From contig CAXXSI010000014.1 of the NCBI GenBank assembly GCA_963669285.2, forward strand, positions 496,001 to 560,000: 64,000 nt of DNA. The letters run 5' to 3'. The notes under the pieces are model-generated. The model ran no database searches. It saw nothing but the letters and a program-made list of their open reading frames with translations, and was not told the DNA's origin. Shown in pieces: positions 17,605-27,892 of this stretch. Position 1 is the stretch's first letter; each line of letters starts with the position of its first letter. The position numbers and the translations under genes were made by a program. The stretch comes from JAWKWH01 sp963669285. Lineage in GTDB: Bacteria; Pseudomonadota; Alphaproteobacteria; Rhizobiales; Rhizobiaceae.

Positions 17605-18252
17605 GTGACACTAATGGATTCTTCAAAAACTGAAGCAAGCTTCGGATCACGCAATTCCCACTCGAGCGGTCCATCAGCAAAACCGACTCCTCGTGCAGCA
17701 GCGATCAAACAGCGATCAATCAGAAACTGGAAACTCTCAGATCTGGTCTTTTATACCCTGATCGGGTGCCTGGGCATGGCAACGATCGGATTTGCAGTCA
17801 CTATCCTTGAAGATCCGGAAGAGCGTCAGGCGCGTCTTGTAGAAGAAGCAACAGCCGAATTCGAACGCAAGAGGGAACAAGCCAGGTTGGATCGAATAGC
17901 CGAAAGAGAACGAGCTACGTCAGCTCGAAAACAAGCGGAGGCAGAGCGCCTAGCAGCAAAGCCTCCACTAAAACTGATTTCCTCCAAATGCAGAAATGAA
18001 TTTGGCTTCATAAAATACACAGGGGAAGTGATTAATCGCTCAAAGCAGCCAATTGATAATCTCATGGCTGTTGGCGTGTTCCGAACCAGTAACGGTGGTC
18101 ACGTCAAGTCAGCCAATGCCTTGGTCGACTTCCAGCCGCTCATGCCTGGTCAGCGCAGTCCGTTCACAATTATCACCGGCGACAATCCAGCCATCAGCGA
18201 TTGCTTCCTTGCCTTCAAGACCATGTTCGGTGGCGTGATCGCGCACGAATAA
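17605..18252 (+). CDS. Membrane-anchored FxLYD-like domain protein
   Basis: The 215-residue product has a polar N terminus, one membrane helix (about 48-66), a charged coiled coil rich in R, E and A (about 72-118), and a C-terminal beta domain with CRNEFGFIKYTGEVINRS and LMPGQRSPFTIIT, the pattern of the FxLYD domain. The C-terminal domain probably lies in the periplasm. It starts at GTG 17605; an ATG three codons later is an alternative. It is divergent from the XRE gene and may belong to the same island, but no function can be assigned. Confidence 0.7.
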   Translation: MTLMDSSKTEASFGSRNSHSSGPSAKPTPRAAAIKQRSIRNWKLSDLVFYTLIGCLGMATIGFAVTILEDPEERQARLVEEATAEFERKREQARLDRIAERERATSARKQAEAERLAAKPPLKLISSKCRNEFGFIKYTGEVINRSKQPIDNLMAVGVFRTSNGGHVKSANALVDFQPLMPGQRSPFTIITGDNPAISDCFLAFKTMFGGVIAHE

Positions 18253-18466
18253 AAGATACTGTTCGGGCTTCTCGTGGATACGGCGTTTGTCAAAACAGTT
18301 CGAAAACCCGGGATGCGATAGAAGAGCGTAGCGATCATTCGCTGCGGAAACAAACACACTTGTCTCGTTTCAAAAACCGATACCCGATCGATTTAGTCGC
18401 ATAATGAGGTCTCGATGACCGTAGTGCGGACCCAACAGAGCCGTTTGAACCGTCATATGGACTGAC

Positions 18467-19105
18467 CTACTGCGCGTCGTTTTCGTGAGCTTTGCACGCG
18501 CCAATCATGATGCCGACATGCGCTGCTATCTGATCTTTCGGCAGTTTTCCCAGTGCGATTTCCCGGCATATGGCCAATGTGGACAGAGTTAGAAACTGTG
18601 CCAGGGCATCTGACTTGGGCGCAGACCAACTAATCGACCCGGCATTTACTGCACCTTTCAATTCCTGAGTGATCTCATATCGCAGAAGGTATGGGATCGC
18701 TGATGTGCTCTGTGCTAACGCCGTAATCAGCAATGCGGTTTCCGGATCATCTGCCGCAATGTTCAACACCATGGTTAGACATTGCTGCAAGCGTTCGAGC
18801 CCGCGAGGTACGTCCTCATGAAGTGCGTTGAATTCGTCTTTGACGGCCTCTGCAGCAAACACTGCAACGGCCTCTATCAGCGCGTCTGCATCATTGAAAT
18901 AGTTATAGAAAGAAGTGCGTCCGACTCCCGCCACGTCACAAACTTCCATCACAGTTAGGCTTGTCGCGCCCTTTTCGCCAATGAGCGTCCGGGCTGCGCT
19001 AACGAGTGCTGCGCGAGTTCGTTTTGCCTTTGGCGTTAGGTCCGTCTCTGCCCTGCTCAAAAAAATCCGTCCTTGCGTGATCTCATATTCTGACATATAC
19101 GTCAT
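18467..19105 (-). CDS. TetR-family transcriptional regulator
   Basis: The 212-residue product has an N-terminal TetR DNA-binding domain (about 25-75: TRAALVSAARTLIGEKGATS, VMEVCDVAGVGRTSFYNYFNDADALI) and an all-helical ligand-binding domain. It is divergent from a small membrane protein gene, with an inverted repeat between the two, which is the usual layout for a TetR repressor that controls itself and its neighbour. The ligand is unknown. An in-frame ATG at 19096 could be the true start. Confidence 0.92.
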   Translation of the reverse strand: MTYMSEYEITQGRIFLSRAETDLTPKAKRTRAALVSAARTLIGEKGATSLTVMEVCDVAGVGRTSFYNYFNDADALIEAVAVFAAEAVKDEFNALHEDVPRGLERLQQCLTMVLNIAADDPETALLITALAQSTSAIPYLLRYEITQELKGAVNAGSISWSAPKSDALAQFLTLSTLAICREIALGKLPKDQIAAHVGIMIGACKAHENDAQ

Positions 19106-19112
19106 TTATAAC

Positions 19113-19126
19113 TGACACAACTGTCA
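19113..19126. promoter_or_regulatory. Candidate TetR operator
   Basis: TGACA-caac-TGTCA lies in the short spacer between the TetR gene (start 19105) and the divergent membrane protein gene (start 19142). A single repressor bound here would cover both promoters. Confidence 0.45.
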
Positions 19127-19141
19127 ATTTTGGTGATTGTC

Positions 19142-19681
19142 ATGCCTGTGATCCTTTCCCTTGTCGATCGTCTAGCCACCCGGCGTGGCTTTGCTGTTCT
19201 CATTGCTTTGTACGCAGTTGTCTTCGGCGCCATCGTCGTAACCCTTTCCAGGCTGACGGAACTAACCGGAGGAACCGGCATTCTTGATTTTGATCGGGGC
19301 TATTCCGTTGAGCGGGTTAACGAAGTGTTTGACAGCTACGGTGCCGAGGGTTTCGCGTTGTACGGCCGGATCCAACTGCTTGATCTGCTCAATCCCGCGA
19401 TCTACTCGCTGATTTTTGCATGTCTCATCTACCTGCTCTGGAAAAATCGGGGATACTTATGGGGGGTGTATTTACCCCTGGCGGCCGGGTTGCTCGACTA
19501 CTCCGAGAACCTGGCCCTTTTTTTTCTAGTTCGCAGCTATCCGGAACTTTCTCCCCACCTCGTTACAATCAGCTCTACGCTCAGCATCATAAAGAACATC
19601 GTTCTGTTCAGCGCAATTGCAGTGTTGCTGATCGGCATCTTCTTTTGGATCCATGACCGGTTCGCGGGTGCAAAAGACTAA
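19142..19681 (+). CDS. Four-helix membrane protein under TetR control, unknown family
   Basis: The 179-residue product has about four membrane segments (around 15-37, 83-100, 107-130 and 146-168) with an extracytoplasmic loop containing GYSVERVNEVFDSYGAEG. I do not recognise a named family with certainty. I start it at ATG 19142 rather than the open TTG at 19130. Being divergent from a TetR repressor suggests an inducible transport or membrane-modifying role. Confidence 0.7.
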   Translation: MPVILSLVDRLATRRGFAVLIALYAVVFGAIVVTLSRLTELTGGTGILDFDRGYSVERVNEVFDSYGAEGFALYGRIQLLDLLNPAIYSLIFACLIYLLWKNRGYLWGVYLPLAAGLLDYSENLALFFLVRSYPELSPHLVTISSTLSIIKNIVLFSAIAVLLIGIFFWIHDRFAGAKD

Positions 19682-20041
19682 GCTCTCGCGATGCGCAATC
19701 ATTATGTTTAACCGATATCGCATTTTGAAGAAATCAGCTCCCAATGAATGGTCAAAATGGGCTCATTGCGGGGCTTCGCTGCAACGCAGCGTCAAAAACG
19801 GCCAGATTTCAGAGATTTAATGGCAGGACTGCGGACAAAGCGACCAGCCGCGAAACATGCGTATTGTCTATTTGCGACTTCAGGTCAGTACGCCGAAGGC
19901 TGTTCAATCGGATTTGACCTACAGTAGGCAATGGCGTTCGTAGAACTACAAGTAATATAGGCATTTCTTAACTAGCTGTTCTCCTGTTTGATTACCACAG
20001 GAAACCACAGCTAGAGCTTACAAGTCAGGGAAATTAAACCG
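19682..20041. other. Intergenic stretch with a possible decayed repeat copy
   Basis: No gene is visible. A segment at about 19752-19850 contains GCGGACAAAGCGAC (19831-19844), identical to 14 bases at the end of the dispersed repeat copy near 46.6 kb, and an upstream GCTTCGCTGCAACG resembling its head. This could be an old, degraded copy; similarity elsewhere is too low to be sure. Confidence 0.35.
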
Positions 20042-20509
20042 TTATTCGGTTTCAGCATCCAGATGTTGCACGTCGACGCCCGCTTCCTTCAGCATCTGTG
20101 CTGAGACCTGGAAGCTGTGGTCGAGTGCGCCGTCGTTTTCGGGGATTGGTGGGCATACGATCCGGTTGATACCGGATTGGATTGCCGCACGGCCGCAATC
20201 TGCACAGGGAAACCGATTCACATACATTGTGCATCCCGCAAGATCTGCACCGGAGCGAGCCGCATTGTAGATTGCGTTGCGTTCTGCGTGCTCGATCCAA
20301 TGGAATTTCTCACCACTTGCGCGATCAAACCTGTGATCATCATCGCCGGAAACACCACGTGGCAGGCCGTTGTATCCGGTCGCACGAATTTCGCGATCGA
20401 GTCCGACAATAACACAACCGACCTGAAAATCGCGATCTTCCGACCAGGTTGCGAGGTGATCACAAAGGCCAATAAAACGCTTGGCCCATTTCCGTTCAGC
20501 TTCATCCAT
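20042..20509 (-). CDS. Deoxycytidylate (dCMP) deaminase family protein
   Basis: The 155-residue product has the zinc-dependent cytidine deaminase motifs HAERNAIYNAAR (zinc histidine and catalytic glutamate) and PCADCGRAAIQSGI (two zinc cysteines), with the N-terminal TWSEDRDFQVGCVIV strand. dCMP deaminase converts dCMP to dUMP for thymidylate synthesis; the length and motifs fit that branch rather than guanine or tRNA deaminases. It stands alone between the TetR pair and the catabolic operon on the same strand as the latter. Confidence 0.9.
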   Translation of the reverse strand: MDEAERKWAKRFIGLCDHLATWSEDRDFQVGCVIVGLDREIRATGYNGLPRGVSGDDDHRFDRASGEKFHWIEHAERNAIYNAARSGADLAGCTMYVNRFPCADCGRAAIQSGINRIVCPPIPENDGALDHSFQVSAQMLKEAGVDVQHLDAETE

Positions 20510-20574
20510 AGCCTGTCCTCAGTCTCATAATACCGCCCCGAGAGCGCTCCTCATGACGGCACCCCCTTTTGTCA

Positions 20575-21450
20575 CTAAGGCCGGATTTCAAGTTCCAGCT
20601 CCAGCCTGCGGAACTTGTGTGCATCAATTGAAGTAAATGGCGCCAACACATTTTCCCAATCCGCGTCGCCGGTGCGCCGTGCAACGAGACGCTTGATGGC
20701 GGGTATCAGTCCGGCATCTGTTATTGCCCCGCGCTGCCGGCCGATTTCTTCCAATATGTCATTATTGATGGCGTCCTGCCGCAACTTCCAGACCTTTGCA
20801 CACAGCGGTGCAGTGACATTCACGGTGGCGGATATGCAGCCAGCGAAGCCGGATGCATGTGCTTCTGAAAGGGAGGTCTCGGAGCTGGGGAAAACCGCCA
20901 TGTTCGGGCATGCTGCAAGAATGTTGCGGCAATAATCAAGATCGCCGGATGAATCCTTTATGCCGGTAAAACGCATGGGTAACTTTGAGTACAAAACCGA
21001 TATCACATCAATTGAAATGTTGATCCCGGTCATTTGCGGGAAATTGTAGAAATAAACCTGTATCCCGCTGTCGCCCAGCCGGCGGTCGAGCGCCCTGTAC
21101 CAAGCCACCAAGCCCGGATTGTTGGCTGGTTTGTAAAAATAAGGCGGCAAGACAAGCGCTACCGGATATCCGAGTTGATCGGCATGCCGGGTCAGTTTGA
21201 CGGTATCGTCCAACGACGGTGTGCCGGTACCAACCATCAACCTCGATGTATCGAGGTTTTCCGCGGCCCACGTCATGATGTCCATTCGGTCAGCGTTTGA
21301 AATGGAATTTGCTTCCCCGGTCGAACCCAAAATATTCAGGCCATCGCAGCCATTGGCCAGCATGTACCGGCAATGCTCCAGGAACGGAGCTTTCCGAGCC
21401 CGGTTGTCGGCGTCAAACGGGGTTGGAACCGCTGCGACAATTCCCTGCAT
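20575..21450 (-). CDS. DapA-family aldolase/dihydrodipicolinate synthase-like protein
   Basis: The 291-residue product is a class I TIM-barrel lyase with GSTGE at 42-46, Tyr135 in VYFYNFP, and the Schiff-base lysine Lys165 in GIKDSSGD. The family includes dihydrodipicolinate synthase, N-acetylneuraminate lyase and several pyruvate-releasing aldolases. Its place as the last gene of a CoA-dependent catabolic operon argues for an aldolase or hydratase-aldolase in degradation rather than lysine synthesis. It starts 9 bp after the ferredoxin stop. Confidence 0.88.
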   Translation of the reverse strand: MQGIVAAVPTPFDADNRARKAPFLEHCRYMLANGCDGLNILGSTGEANSISNADRMDIMTWAAENLDTSRLMVGTGTPSLDDTVKLTRHADQLGYPVALVLPPYFYKPANNPGLVAWYRALDRRLGDSGIQVYFYNFPQMTGINISIDVISVLYSKLPMRFTGIKDSSGDLDYCRNILAACPNMAVFPSSETSLSEAHASGFAGCISATVNVTAPLCAKVWKLRQDAINNDILEEIGRQRGAITDAGLIPAIKRLVARRTGDADWENVLAPFTSIDAHKFRRLELELEIRP

Positions 21451-21459
21451 CAGGAAATC

Positions 21460-21795
21460 CTAGCCTCTCTGTTTCTCGAAGAATTCGGCCACGCCGGGCG
21501 GGTCCTTCAGAGGTCGGGAATCCTTCTTCCAGCCGCCGATATGCGTAACCTCACCGTTTTCCAGGCGGAACACATCCTCGTTGAGCGCGATGAACGGTTT
21601 TTCCTCTTCCGGCACTTCATCATCATATCTGATGGCATCGACCGGACAGATGGATTCACACATGCCGCATTCGATGCATTCGGTCGGATGAATGTAGAAC
21701 ATCCGCTCGCCCTCATAGATGCAGTCTATCGGGCAAGACGTTGTGCAAATCCCGTCCTTGATATCGATGCACGGGCTGATAATCACCAGCGTCAC
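21460..21795 (-). CDS. Seven-iron (3Fe-4S/4Fe-4S) ferredoxin
   Basis: The 111-residue product resembles Azotobacter FdI-type ferredoxins: Cys9, Cys17, Cys21 and Cys25 in CIDIKDGICTTSCPIDCIYEG (21 residues in all; key cysteines given) and CIECGMCESICPVDAI for the second cluster. The C-terminal half after residue 60 is the usual alpha-helical tail. It probably passes electrons to or from the FAD oxidoreductase in this operon. The gene sits 3 bp after the enoyl-CoA hydratase stop. Confidence 0.92.
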   Translation of the reverse strand: MTLVIISPCIDIKDGICTTSCPIDCIYEGERMFYIHPTECIECGMCESICPVDAIRYDDEVPEEEKPFIALNEDVFRLENGEVTHIGGWKKDSRPLKDPPGVAEFFEKQRG

Positions 21796-21798
21796 GCG

Positions 21799-22554
21799 TC
21801 AACGGCCTTTCCAGTTCGGAGCGCGCTTTTCCCGGAAAGCGAGAACACCCTCTTCGGCATCTTCGGAAGCAAGTGCATTGACCAGTTCTTTTGTCTTGTG
21901 GGCAAACGCCTCCTGAACGTGCAGATGGGAGGTGTCGCGTACCGTTGCCTTGATCGCGCCGATGCTGAGCGGCGCGCAGGCCAGGATATCCGAAACCCAT
22001 TGATCGATTTCGGCATCAAGATTTTCGGGAGGGACAACCGCATTGACAAGGCCGTAGCCGGCCAATTCCGATGCCGATGCCATGCGCCCAGTCATCATCA
22101 TGCCAAGGGCAATGTTGCGGGGGATCAGCCGTGGCAGCAGGCTCATGCCGCCGTCAAGCGGGACACGTCCGACCTTCGCTTCCGGTAAACCGAACCGCGC
22201 AGTTTCGGCGGCGATGACGATATCGCAACCCATTACGAGCTCTAGACCGCCACCGAGCGCCAGACCGTTGACGCGCGCGATAACCGGCTTGGAACCGCCA
22301 AAACTGTTGGCGCCGCGACCGGCCCAATATTCCAATCCGGTATGACCGCTATCTTCCTTCAGGTCGGCGCCTGCGCAAAACGCCCGATCGCCTGTGCCGG
22401 TCAGGACGGCGCAACGTATATGTTCGCCGGACTCCACCTCGTGCCATATTTTAGAGAGTTTCTCATGGGCCGCACTATCGATCGCATTCATCCGGTCAGG
22501 CCGATTGATTGTAATCGTCGCAACAAAATCCTTGACCTCGAGATCGACGCTCAT
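21799..22554 (-). CDS. Enoyl-CoA hydratase/isomerase family protein
   Basis: The 251-residue crotonase-fold protein has the oxyanion-hole segments AFCAGADLKE and ALGGGLELVMGCDIVIA, and the conserved E-A-K-VGRVPLDGG region. It would hydrate or isomerise the CoA thioester made by the neighbouring CoA-transferase. Its start overlaps the stop of the CaiB gene by 4 bases (ATGA). Confidence 0.92.
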   Translation of the reverse strand: MSVDLEVKDFVATITINRPDRMNAIDSAAHEKLSKIWHEVESGEHIRCAVLTGTGDRAFCAGADLKEDSGHTGLEYWAGRGANSFGGSKPVIARVNGLALGGGLELVMGCDIVIAAETARFGLPEAKVGRVPLDGGMSLLPRLIPRNIALGMMMTGRMASASELAGYGLVNAVVPPENLDAEIDQWVSDILACAPLSIGAIKATVRDTSHLHVQEAFAHKTKELVNALASEDAEEGVLAFREKRAPNWKGR

Positions 22555-23717
22555 CCGGCCAACCTTGCCTTGTCGCCAAGGCCGATCTCGGCCAACACCT
22601 CTTCGGTATGTTCACCCAAGAGAGGTGGCATGTGACGCACTTCCATTGGTGCAGCGCTCATATGAACCGGAGAGCCAACGAGGGTAATATCGCCCAAAAC
22701 CGGATGATCGACCTTCCTCAACATGTCGTTGATCTCGGTTTGCGGATCGTCCAAAGCCTCGGCAAGAGATTTGACCGGTGCGCATAAAAGGTCTTGCTCT
22801 TCAAGTTTGTCCAGCCAGTAGGCGGTGGCGTTTTCCGCAAAGGCGTTGCGGAAGATCGCCTGCAATTCCGACTTGGCTTGGCGTTGACTTGGCAGGTCGG
22901 GATAGGTTTCCGACAGATCATCAAGACCCAGTGCCCTGGAGATATCCTGCAGCGGGTTAGCCTTGAACGCTCCGACCAGAACCAACGCACCGTCTGTTGT
23001 CTCGAAAACTCCGGACAAAGGCATTGCCGCCCAGTTCAAAACCTCCTGGTGCTTGGACCAATGCGCGGCCTCCTGCATCTGCATTGCGATGATACTGTCA
23101 TAGAGCGAGACACTGATCTGCTGCCCTTTTCCGGTTTTCTCGCGCATCAGCAAGGCTGCCAAAATGCCCTGAACCATGTGCATACCGGCGGAGTAGTCAC
23201 ACAGTGTTGTCGGATAGATTGATCGTGGAATGGACGGATCCTGCCTGGTTTCCATTACGCCGGTCATCGCCTGGGCTAGCACATCCTGACCGCCTTTGTG
23301 GGCGTAGGGGCCTGTGGGGCCAAAACCCGTGCCCGAAGCGCAAATGATCCGCGGATTGATTTTGGAGAGATCGTCATAGCCGAGACCCAGTCGATCCATC
23401 ACGCCTGCGCGAAAATTGTCCACGACAACATCGGCGATCTTTACAAGTTCCAGTACTGCGGCCTGGCCTTCCTTGGATTTGGTATCGAGTTCCACCGAGC
23501 GCTTGTTGCGGTTGAGAGACGCGAAGACGGCGCCGTTCATTGCTTCGACAGTTTTTTCGCCAGAAAAATTGCGCGACAGGTCGCCGGCAGCCGGACGCTC
23601 GATCTTGATAACATCCGCGCCAAAATCACCAAGCATCTGTGTCGCGCAGGGACCCATCATGACCTGGGTGAAGTCAATCACCCGAACGCCGCTGAGCGGC
23701 ATGGTTTCATTGGACAT
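22551..23717 (-). CDS. CaiB/BaiF (class III) CoA-transferase
   Basis: The 388-residue product has the family pattern: GVRVIDFTQVMMGPCATQMLGDFGADVIKIERP at the N terminus (short part: GPCATQMLGDFGADVIKIE), LNRNKRSVELD, and YDDLSKINPRIICASGTGFG. The catalytic aspartate expected near residue 170 is in TTLCDYSAGMHMVQG. It should move CoA between carboxylic acids so that the imported substrate can enter beta-oxidation-like steps. It follows the FAD oxidoreductase gene by 10 bp. Confidence 0.93.
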   Translation of the reverse strand: MSNETMPLSGVRVIDFTQVMMGPCATQMLGDFGADVIKIERPAAGDLSRNFSGEKTVEAMNGAVFASLNRNKRSVELDTKSKEGQAAVLELVKIADVVVDNFRAGVMDRLGLGYDDLSKINPRIICASGTGFGPTGPYAHKGGQDVLAQAMTGVMETRQDPSIPRSIYPTTLCDYSAGMHMVQGILAALLMREKTGKGQQISVSLYDSIIAMQMQEAAHWSKHQEVLNWAAMPLSGVFETTDGALVLVGAFKANPLQDISRALGLDDLSETYPDLPSQRQAKSELQAIFRNAFAENATAYWLDKLEEQDLLCAPVKSLAEALDDPQTEINDMLRKVDHPVLGDITLVGSPVHMSAAPMEVRHMPPLLGEHTEEVLAEIGLGDKARLAG

Positions 23718-23727
23718 TTCCGTTTTC

Positions 23728-25095
23728 CTATTCTGCAGCCACTTGAGGTTCGATCAGCGCGTTGGCAGATGGAACGTCGCCAGGATCGGCGCCCTGCGCG
23801 CGCATTTGTTTCTGAATTGCCCTGTGATCGACATTGCGCAGCGTCTTGTTCTCATCAAGCGCAATCGAAACGGCCACACCGGCAGCCTCGCCCTGCGCCA
23901 TGCAGGGGGGTATTTCGCGAGACAGCTTTTGGGCATCGCTATCGACCGAGTAGTGGCGCCCTGCAACAATCAGATTGTCGATACCTTTTGGCAAAAGCGC
24001 TCGATAGGGTGTGTAATAATCACGCCCGCGGCATACCGTATCGTCGAAGTAGCGGCGCGATGCGACATCATCCTTTGAAACGATGTATTCGCCCTGCAGC
24101 AGTCTGGTTTGGCGAATACCCATTTGTTCGGCTGCACCGAGCATCTTGGCATTGTCAAATCCCGGGATGTTTTCGCGCGCAAATGCGAGCAAATTCATCA
24201 TCCGTTCGCGGCCTTCGAATTCAGCAGTGACCATGTGTTCTGGAGACAGGCCGTCATAACCGGGCATATGCGGGCAGTTGCACCAGACAATGCCCGGAAG
24301 CGGCGTCTTCAACCACCACATGCCCCACGCCCCGCCGATGGCGCGGCGAGCCTGACGGTCCAGTTTTTTGTATTCTTGGGGATTTTCGTACTCGTAGGCT
24401 TCAGCCTTTGCGGTGTCCACGTCGCAAAGCCTGAATACCGTCGTCACGATAAACTGGCCATCTGTATAGTTGACGCCCGCAGCCACCCCGACATCCAGGT
24501 CACCGGTCCCGTCGACAACCATTTTCGCTCGAATTGCCTGACGGCCGAGTTTGGTTTGGGCAATGACACCGGTGATCTTGCCGCCTTCCATCAATACGTC
24601 TGAAAACCACGAATGCGTTCTCAGATTGACACCGGCGTCGTTGACCATATCCAAGCTGACGCGTTTCCAGCCATCCGGATCGAACGCAACCGCGTGAATG
24701 ATCGGTTGGGGCATCATCGCCTTGTGGAAATCGATGCAGCCCCAACGCGACCATTTTTGCCACATCTCCCAGTTTGTCTGACAGTCCTCCCGCGGCGGGT
24801 ATACTGCCGCCCCCTGCTTCTCGAGCCGCTCCACAAACTCATTGACGATACCGGTTGTGACGATTTCGTTGCCCTCATTGACCATATCGTCAAGCACCAG
24901 GACCATGCCACCGGACGCCATTCCGCCGAGATGATGGTAGCGTTCCAAAAGCGTTACCGAACATCCGTTGCGAGCGGCAGAAATTGCGGCAGCGTGACCT
25001 GCCGGTCCAGCCCCGACCACAACAACATCGCAATCCGCAACAACGGGAACCTGACTGCTGCCCAGTGTTACGTGGTCAATTGAACGTTCCGACAT
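23728..25095 (-). CDS. FAD-dependent oxidoreductase (FAD_oxidored type)
   Basis: The 455-residue product opens with a Rossmann FAD site, VVVVGAGPAGHAAAISAARNG, quoted in part, then LLERYHHLGGMASGG and a C-terminal flavin-contact region IDNLIVAGRHYSVDSDAQ. Family members act on a range of organic acids and often partner with ferredoxins, as encoded here. ATG 25095 (MSERSID) is preferred to the ATG four codons upstream. It lies 54 bp after the permease gene in the same operon. Confidence 0.88.
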   Translation of the reverse strand: MSERSIDHVTLGSSQVPVVADCDVVVVGAGPAGHAAAISAARNGCSVTLLERYHHLGGMASGGMVLVLDDMVNEGNEIVTTGIVNEFVERLEKQGAAVYPPREDCQTNWEMWQKWSRWGCIDFHKAMMPQPIIHAVAFDPDGWKRVSLDMVNDAGVNLRTHSWFSDVLMEGGKITGVIAQTKLGRQAIRAKMVVDGTGDLDVGVAAGVNYTDGQFIVTTVFRLCDVDTAKAEAYEYENPQEYKKLDRQARRAIGGAWGMWWLKTPLPGIVWCNCPHMPGYDGLSPEHMVTAEFEGRERMMNLLAFARENIPGFDNAKMLGAAEQMGIRQTRLLQGEYIVSKDDVASRRYFDDTVCRGRDYYTPYRALLPKGIDNLIVAGRHYSVDSDAQKLSREIPPCMAQGEAAGVAVSIALDENKTLRNVDHRAIQKQMRAQGADPGDVPSANALIEPQVAAE

Positions 25096-25149
25096 TGTCT
25101 CCTCCAAAGAGTCTGGCCGAATTGGCCGTTGGATGATTTCGATTGACCG

Positions 25150-25979
25150 CTACCAGCGAACGATCAGTTTTTCGGCGATGCTAACCAGCACAAACAATGC
25201 CACCGACAGCCCGGACGACATGAATACGGTCGCGTAGAGTAATGGCGATCTGAAATTGAACGTGCTGTCGATGATAAGCGCTCCTAGGCCAAGATCAGCG
25301 CCAATCCACTCACCGACGATCGCTCCGATCACACAGGTTGTCGCTGCGATTTTCAGTGCCGAGAAAAGAAACGGCAGCGATGACGGTAGTCGCATCTTCC
25401 AGAAGATTTCTGATTTCGAGGCTGACAGAATACGCGCGAGTTCCAGCGCCTGCGGGCTCACGGCTTGCAAACCGCGTACCATGTTGACCAGCGTCGGGAA
25501 AAAACAAATCAGGGCGGCAATTACTACCTTGGCCGTCAAACCGGCGCCGAATATCAGCACCAGAATGGGCGCGATCGCCAAGATCGGAATGGTGTTTATA
25601 AATACGGCAATTGGAAAGAACGCGCGCTCCACCGTCCTGCTGTGCACAAAAGCCACCGCAATCAGAATGGCGGCAAGGTTTCCAACGAAAAACCCCGTGA
25701 CGCTTTCGTATAAAGTCGGCCAGAAGTTTCTCACCAACAACGGGAACTCGTCATAAAACACCGCCACAACATCGCTGGGCGCCGGCGCAATGTATGTAGG
25801 GACACCAAAAATGCGGACGCCGAATTGCCAGATCAGGATGAGTGCAACAGCAGTCCCCACTGGGATCGCAAGATCCGCAAGGTGCCTGCCTGTCTCCGCG
25901 CCGCTGTGTTCTTCAGAATCGGACATCACATCGGCATCCGTTTCAGGCTCGTTCTTCGCGGTTGTGTCTATCGCCGCCA

Positions 25980-25980
<1 letters not shown>
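25150..25980 (-). CDS. ABC transporter permease (SsuC/TauC/NMT1-system type)
   Basis: The 276-residue product has a polar N-terminal tail of about 40 residues and then six membrane helices, with the EAA-loop region ELARILSASKSEIFWKMRLP that contacts the ATPase. This type pairs with NMT1/SsuA-like binding proteins to import sulfonates, pyrimidine precursors, aromatics or similar small compounds. The start is ATG 25980, which overlaps the ATPase stop by one base (TGATG) with GGAGTG upstream. It is intact, unlike its paralogue at 59.6-60.3 kb. Confidence 0.92.
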
Positions 25981-26774
<794 letters not shown>

Positions 26775-26778
26775 TGGA

Positions 26779-27825
26779 CTAGCCGAGCTTTGGTCGCGCG
26801 TCTGTAGTCGCATCGAGGATATCGAGCGTCATGATATCCTCAAGCTTCGGAGCTTCATTCTTAAATTGGCCAAGGCTGTCATAGGTATCGATTTGCGCCT
26901 GCCAGTTCTCCTTGGTCATGACGCCCCATCCACCGGCTTTGGTTTTTTCGTTGAATGAATAGCCGTTGACGAGTTCAACAGCCTTCATCTCATTTTCCTT
27001 CTTCATGTTCGGATAACGCTCGACTAGGGCGTCGACTCCACCTTCGGGGTTTTCGTACACCCAACCCCAGCCGCGGGAGATTGCCTTGATCGCACCGATG
27101 ATCTTGTCACCGTGTTCCGCCAGCATGCTGTCTGTCGTGTAGTATGGATTTGCGTAGAGCTGTATCCCGCTGTCCCAAAGCGTCATGTCAACCCGGCCAT
27201 CGCCAAGTACGGACAGTGCGCCAACATTGGTCTTCCAACCGGTGGCGACGTCGACCTGCCCGGTCAGCAACGGCGCCATATCGCCGCCCATGACAGACAC
27301 TTCGACCTGATCTTCGGCGATGCCGTTCTTGGCAAGCAACGCTCTTAAAAGTATACGCGCCGTCCCTTGTGTGGCGACTTTTTTGCCGATCAGGTCATTT
27401 GGAACCCGCACATTGCCCTTATCCTTGAGCGAGAAATAGGTGAATGGGTGCTGCTGGTAACCGGCAGCGACACATTTGATTGGGACACCGGCGGCTCGCG
27501 CCAACATCAGCGACGGGCTGGACGAAATGGAGCCAAAATTGTTGGCTCCTGATGCCACCGATGCGACGCCATCGATGTTGGGACCACCTGGAATGATCTC
27601 CAGTTTCAGTCCTTCTTCCTTGAAATAACCCAGCTTGTCGGCGGCGACCTCACCAAGAATTCCGTTTGATGCAAGCCAACCAAGTTGCATCCGAATAGTA
27701 TATTCCTCTGCAGCGCGACCGGGCAAAACAGACATCATGGTTCCAGCGCCGGCCAGCGCCCCTGCTGCGCCGATACCCCTGAGCACTGTCCTGCGATCAA
27801 ACTCGCCTGAATTTTTAATTGTCAT
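26779..27825 (-). CDS. NMT1/THI5-like ABC substrate-binding protein, Tat-type signal
   Basis: The 348-residue product starts with a twin-arginine-like signal (FDRRTVLRGIGAAGALAG, cleavage near PGRAA), then a type II periplasmic-binding fold with LGWLASNGILGEVAADKLGY and IPGGPN. The C terminus is DATTDARPKLG, shared with the paralogue at 61-62 kb (EMTADTRPKLG). It captures the operon's substrate in the periplasm. The first gene of the operon, it is divergent from the LysR gene, and a strong dyad in the spacer probably controls it. Confidence 0.93.
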   Translation of the reverse strand: MTIKNSGEFDRRTVLRGIGAAGALAGAGTMMSVLPGRAAEEYTIRMQLGWLASNGILGEVAADKLGYFKEEGLKLEIIPGGPNIDGVASVASGANNFGSISSSPSLMLARAAGVPIKCVAAGYQQHPFTYFSLKDKGNVRVPNDLIGKKVATQGTARILLRALLAKNGIAEDQVEVSVMGGDMAPLLTGQVDVATGWKTNVGALSVLGDGRVDMTLWDSGIQLYANPYYTTDSMLAEHGDKIIGAIKAISRGWGWVYENPEGGVDALVERYPNMKKENEMKAVELVNGYSFNEKTKAGGWGVMTKENWQAQIDTYDSLGQFKNEAPKLEDIMTLDILDATTDARPKLG

Positions 27826-27892
27826 GCTGAGAACTCCCTTTGCGTGTGCATGAGCGATGCCCGATGATCAACACAGGGTACGGGAATTTGCA

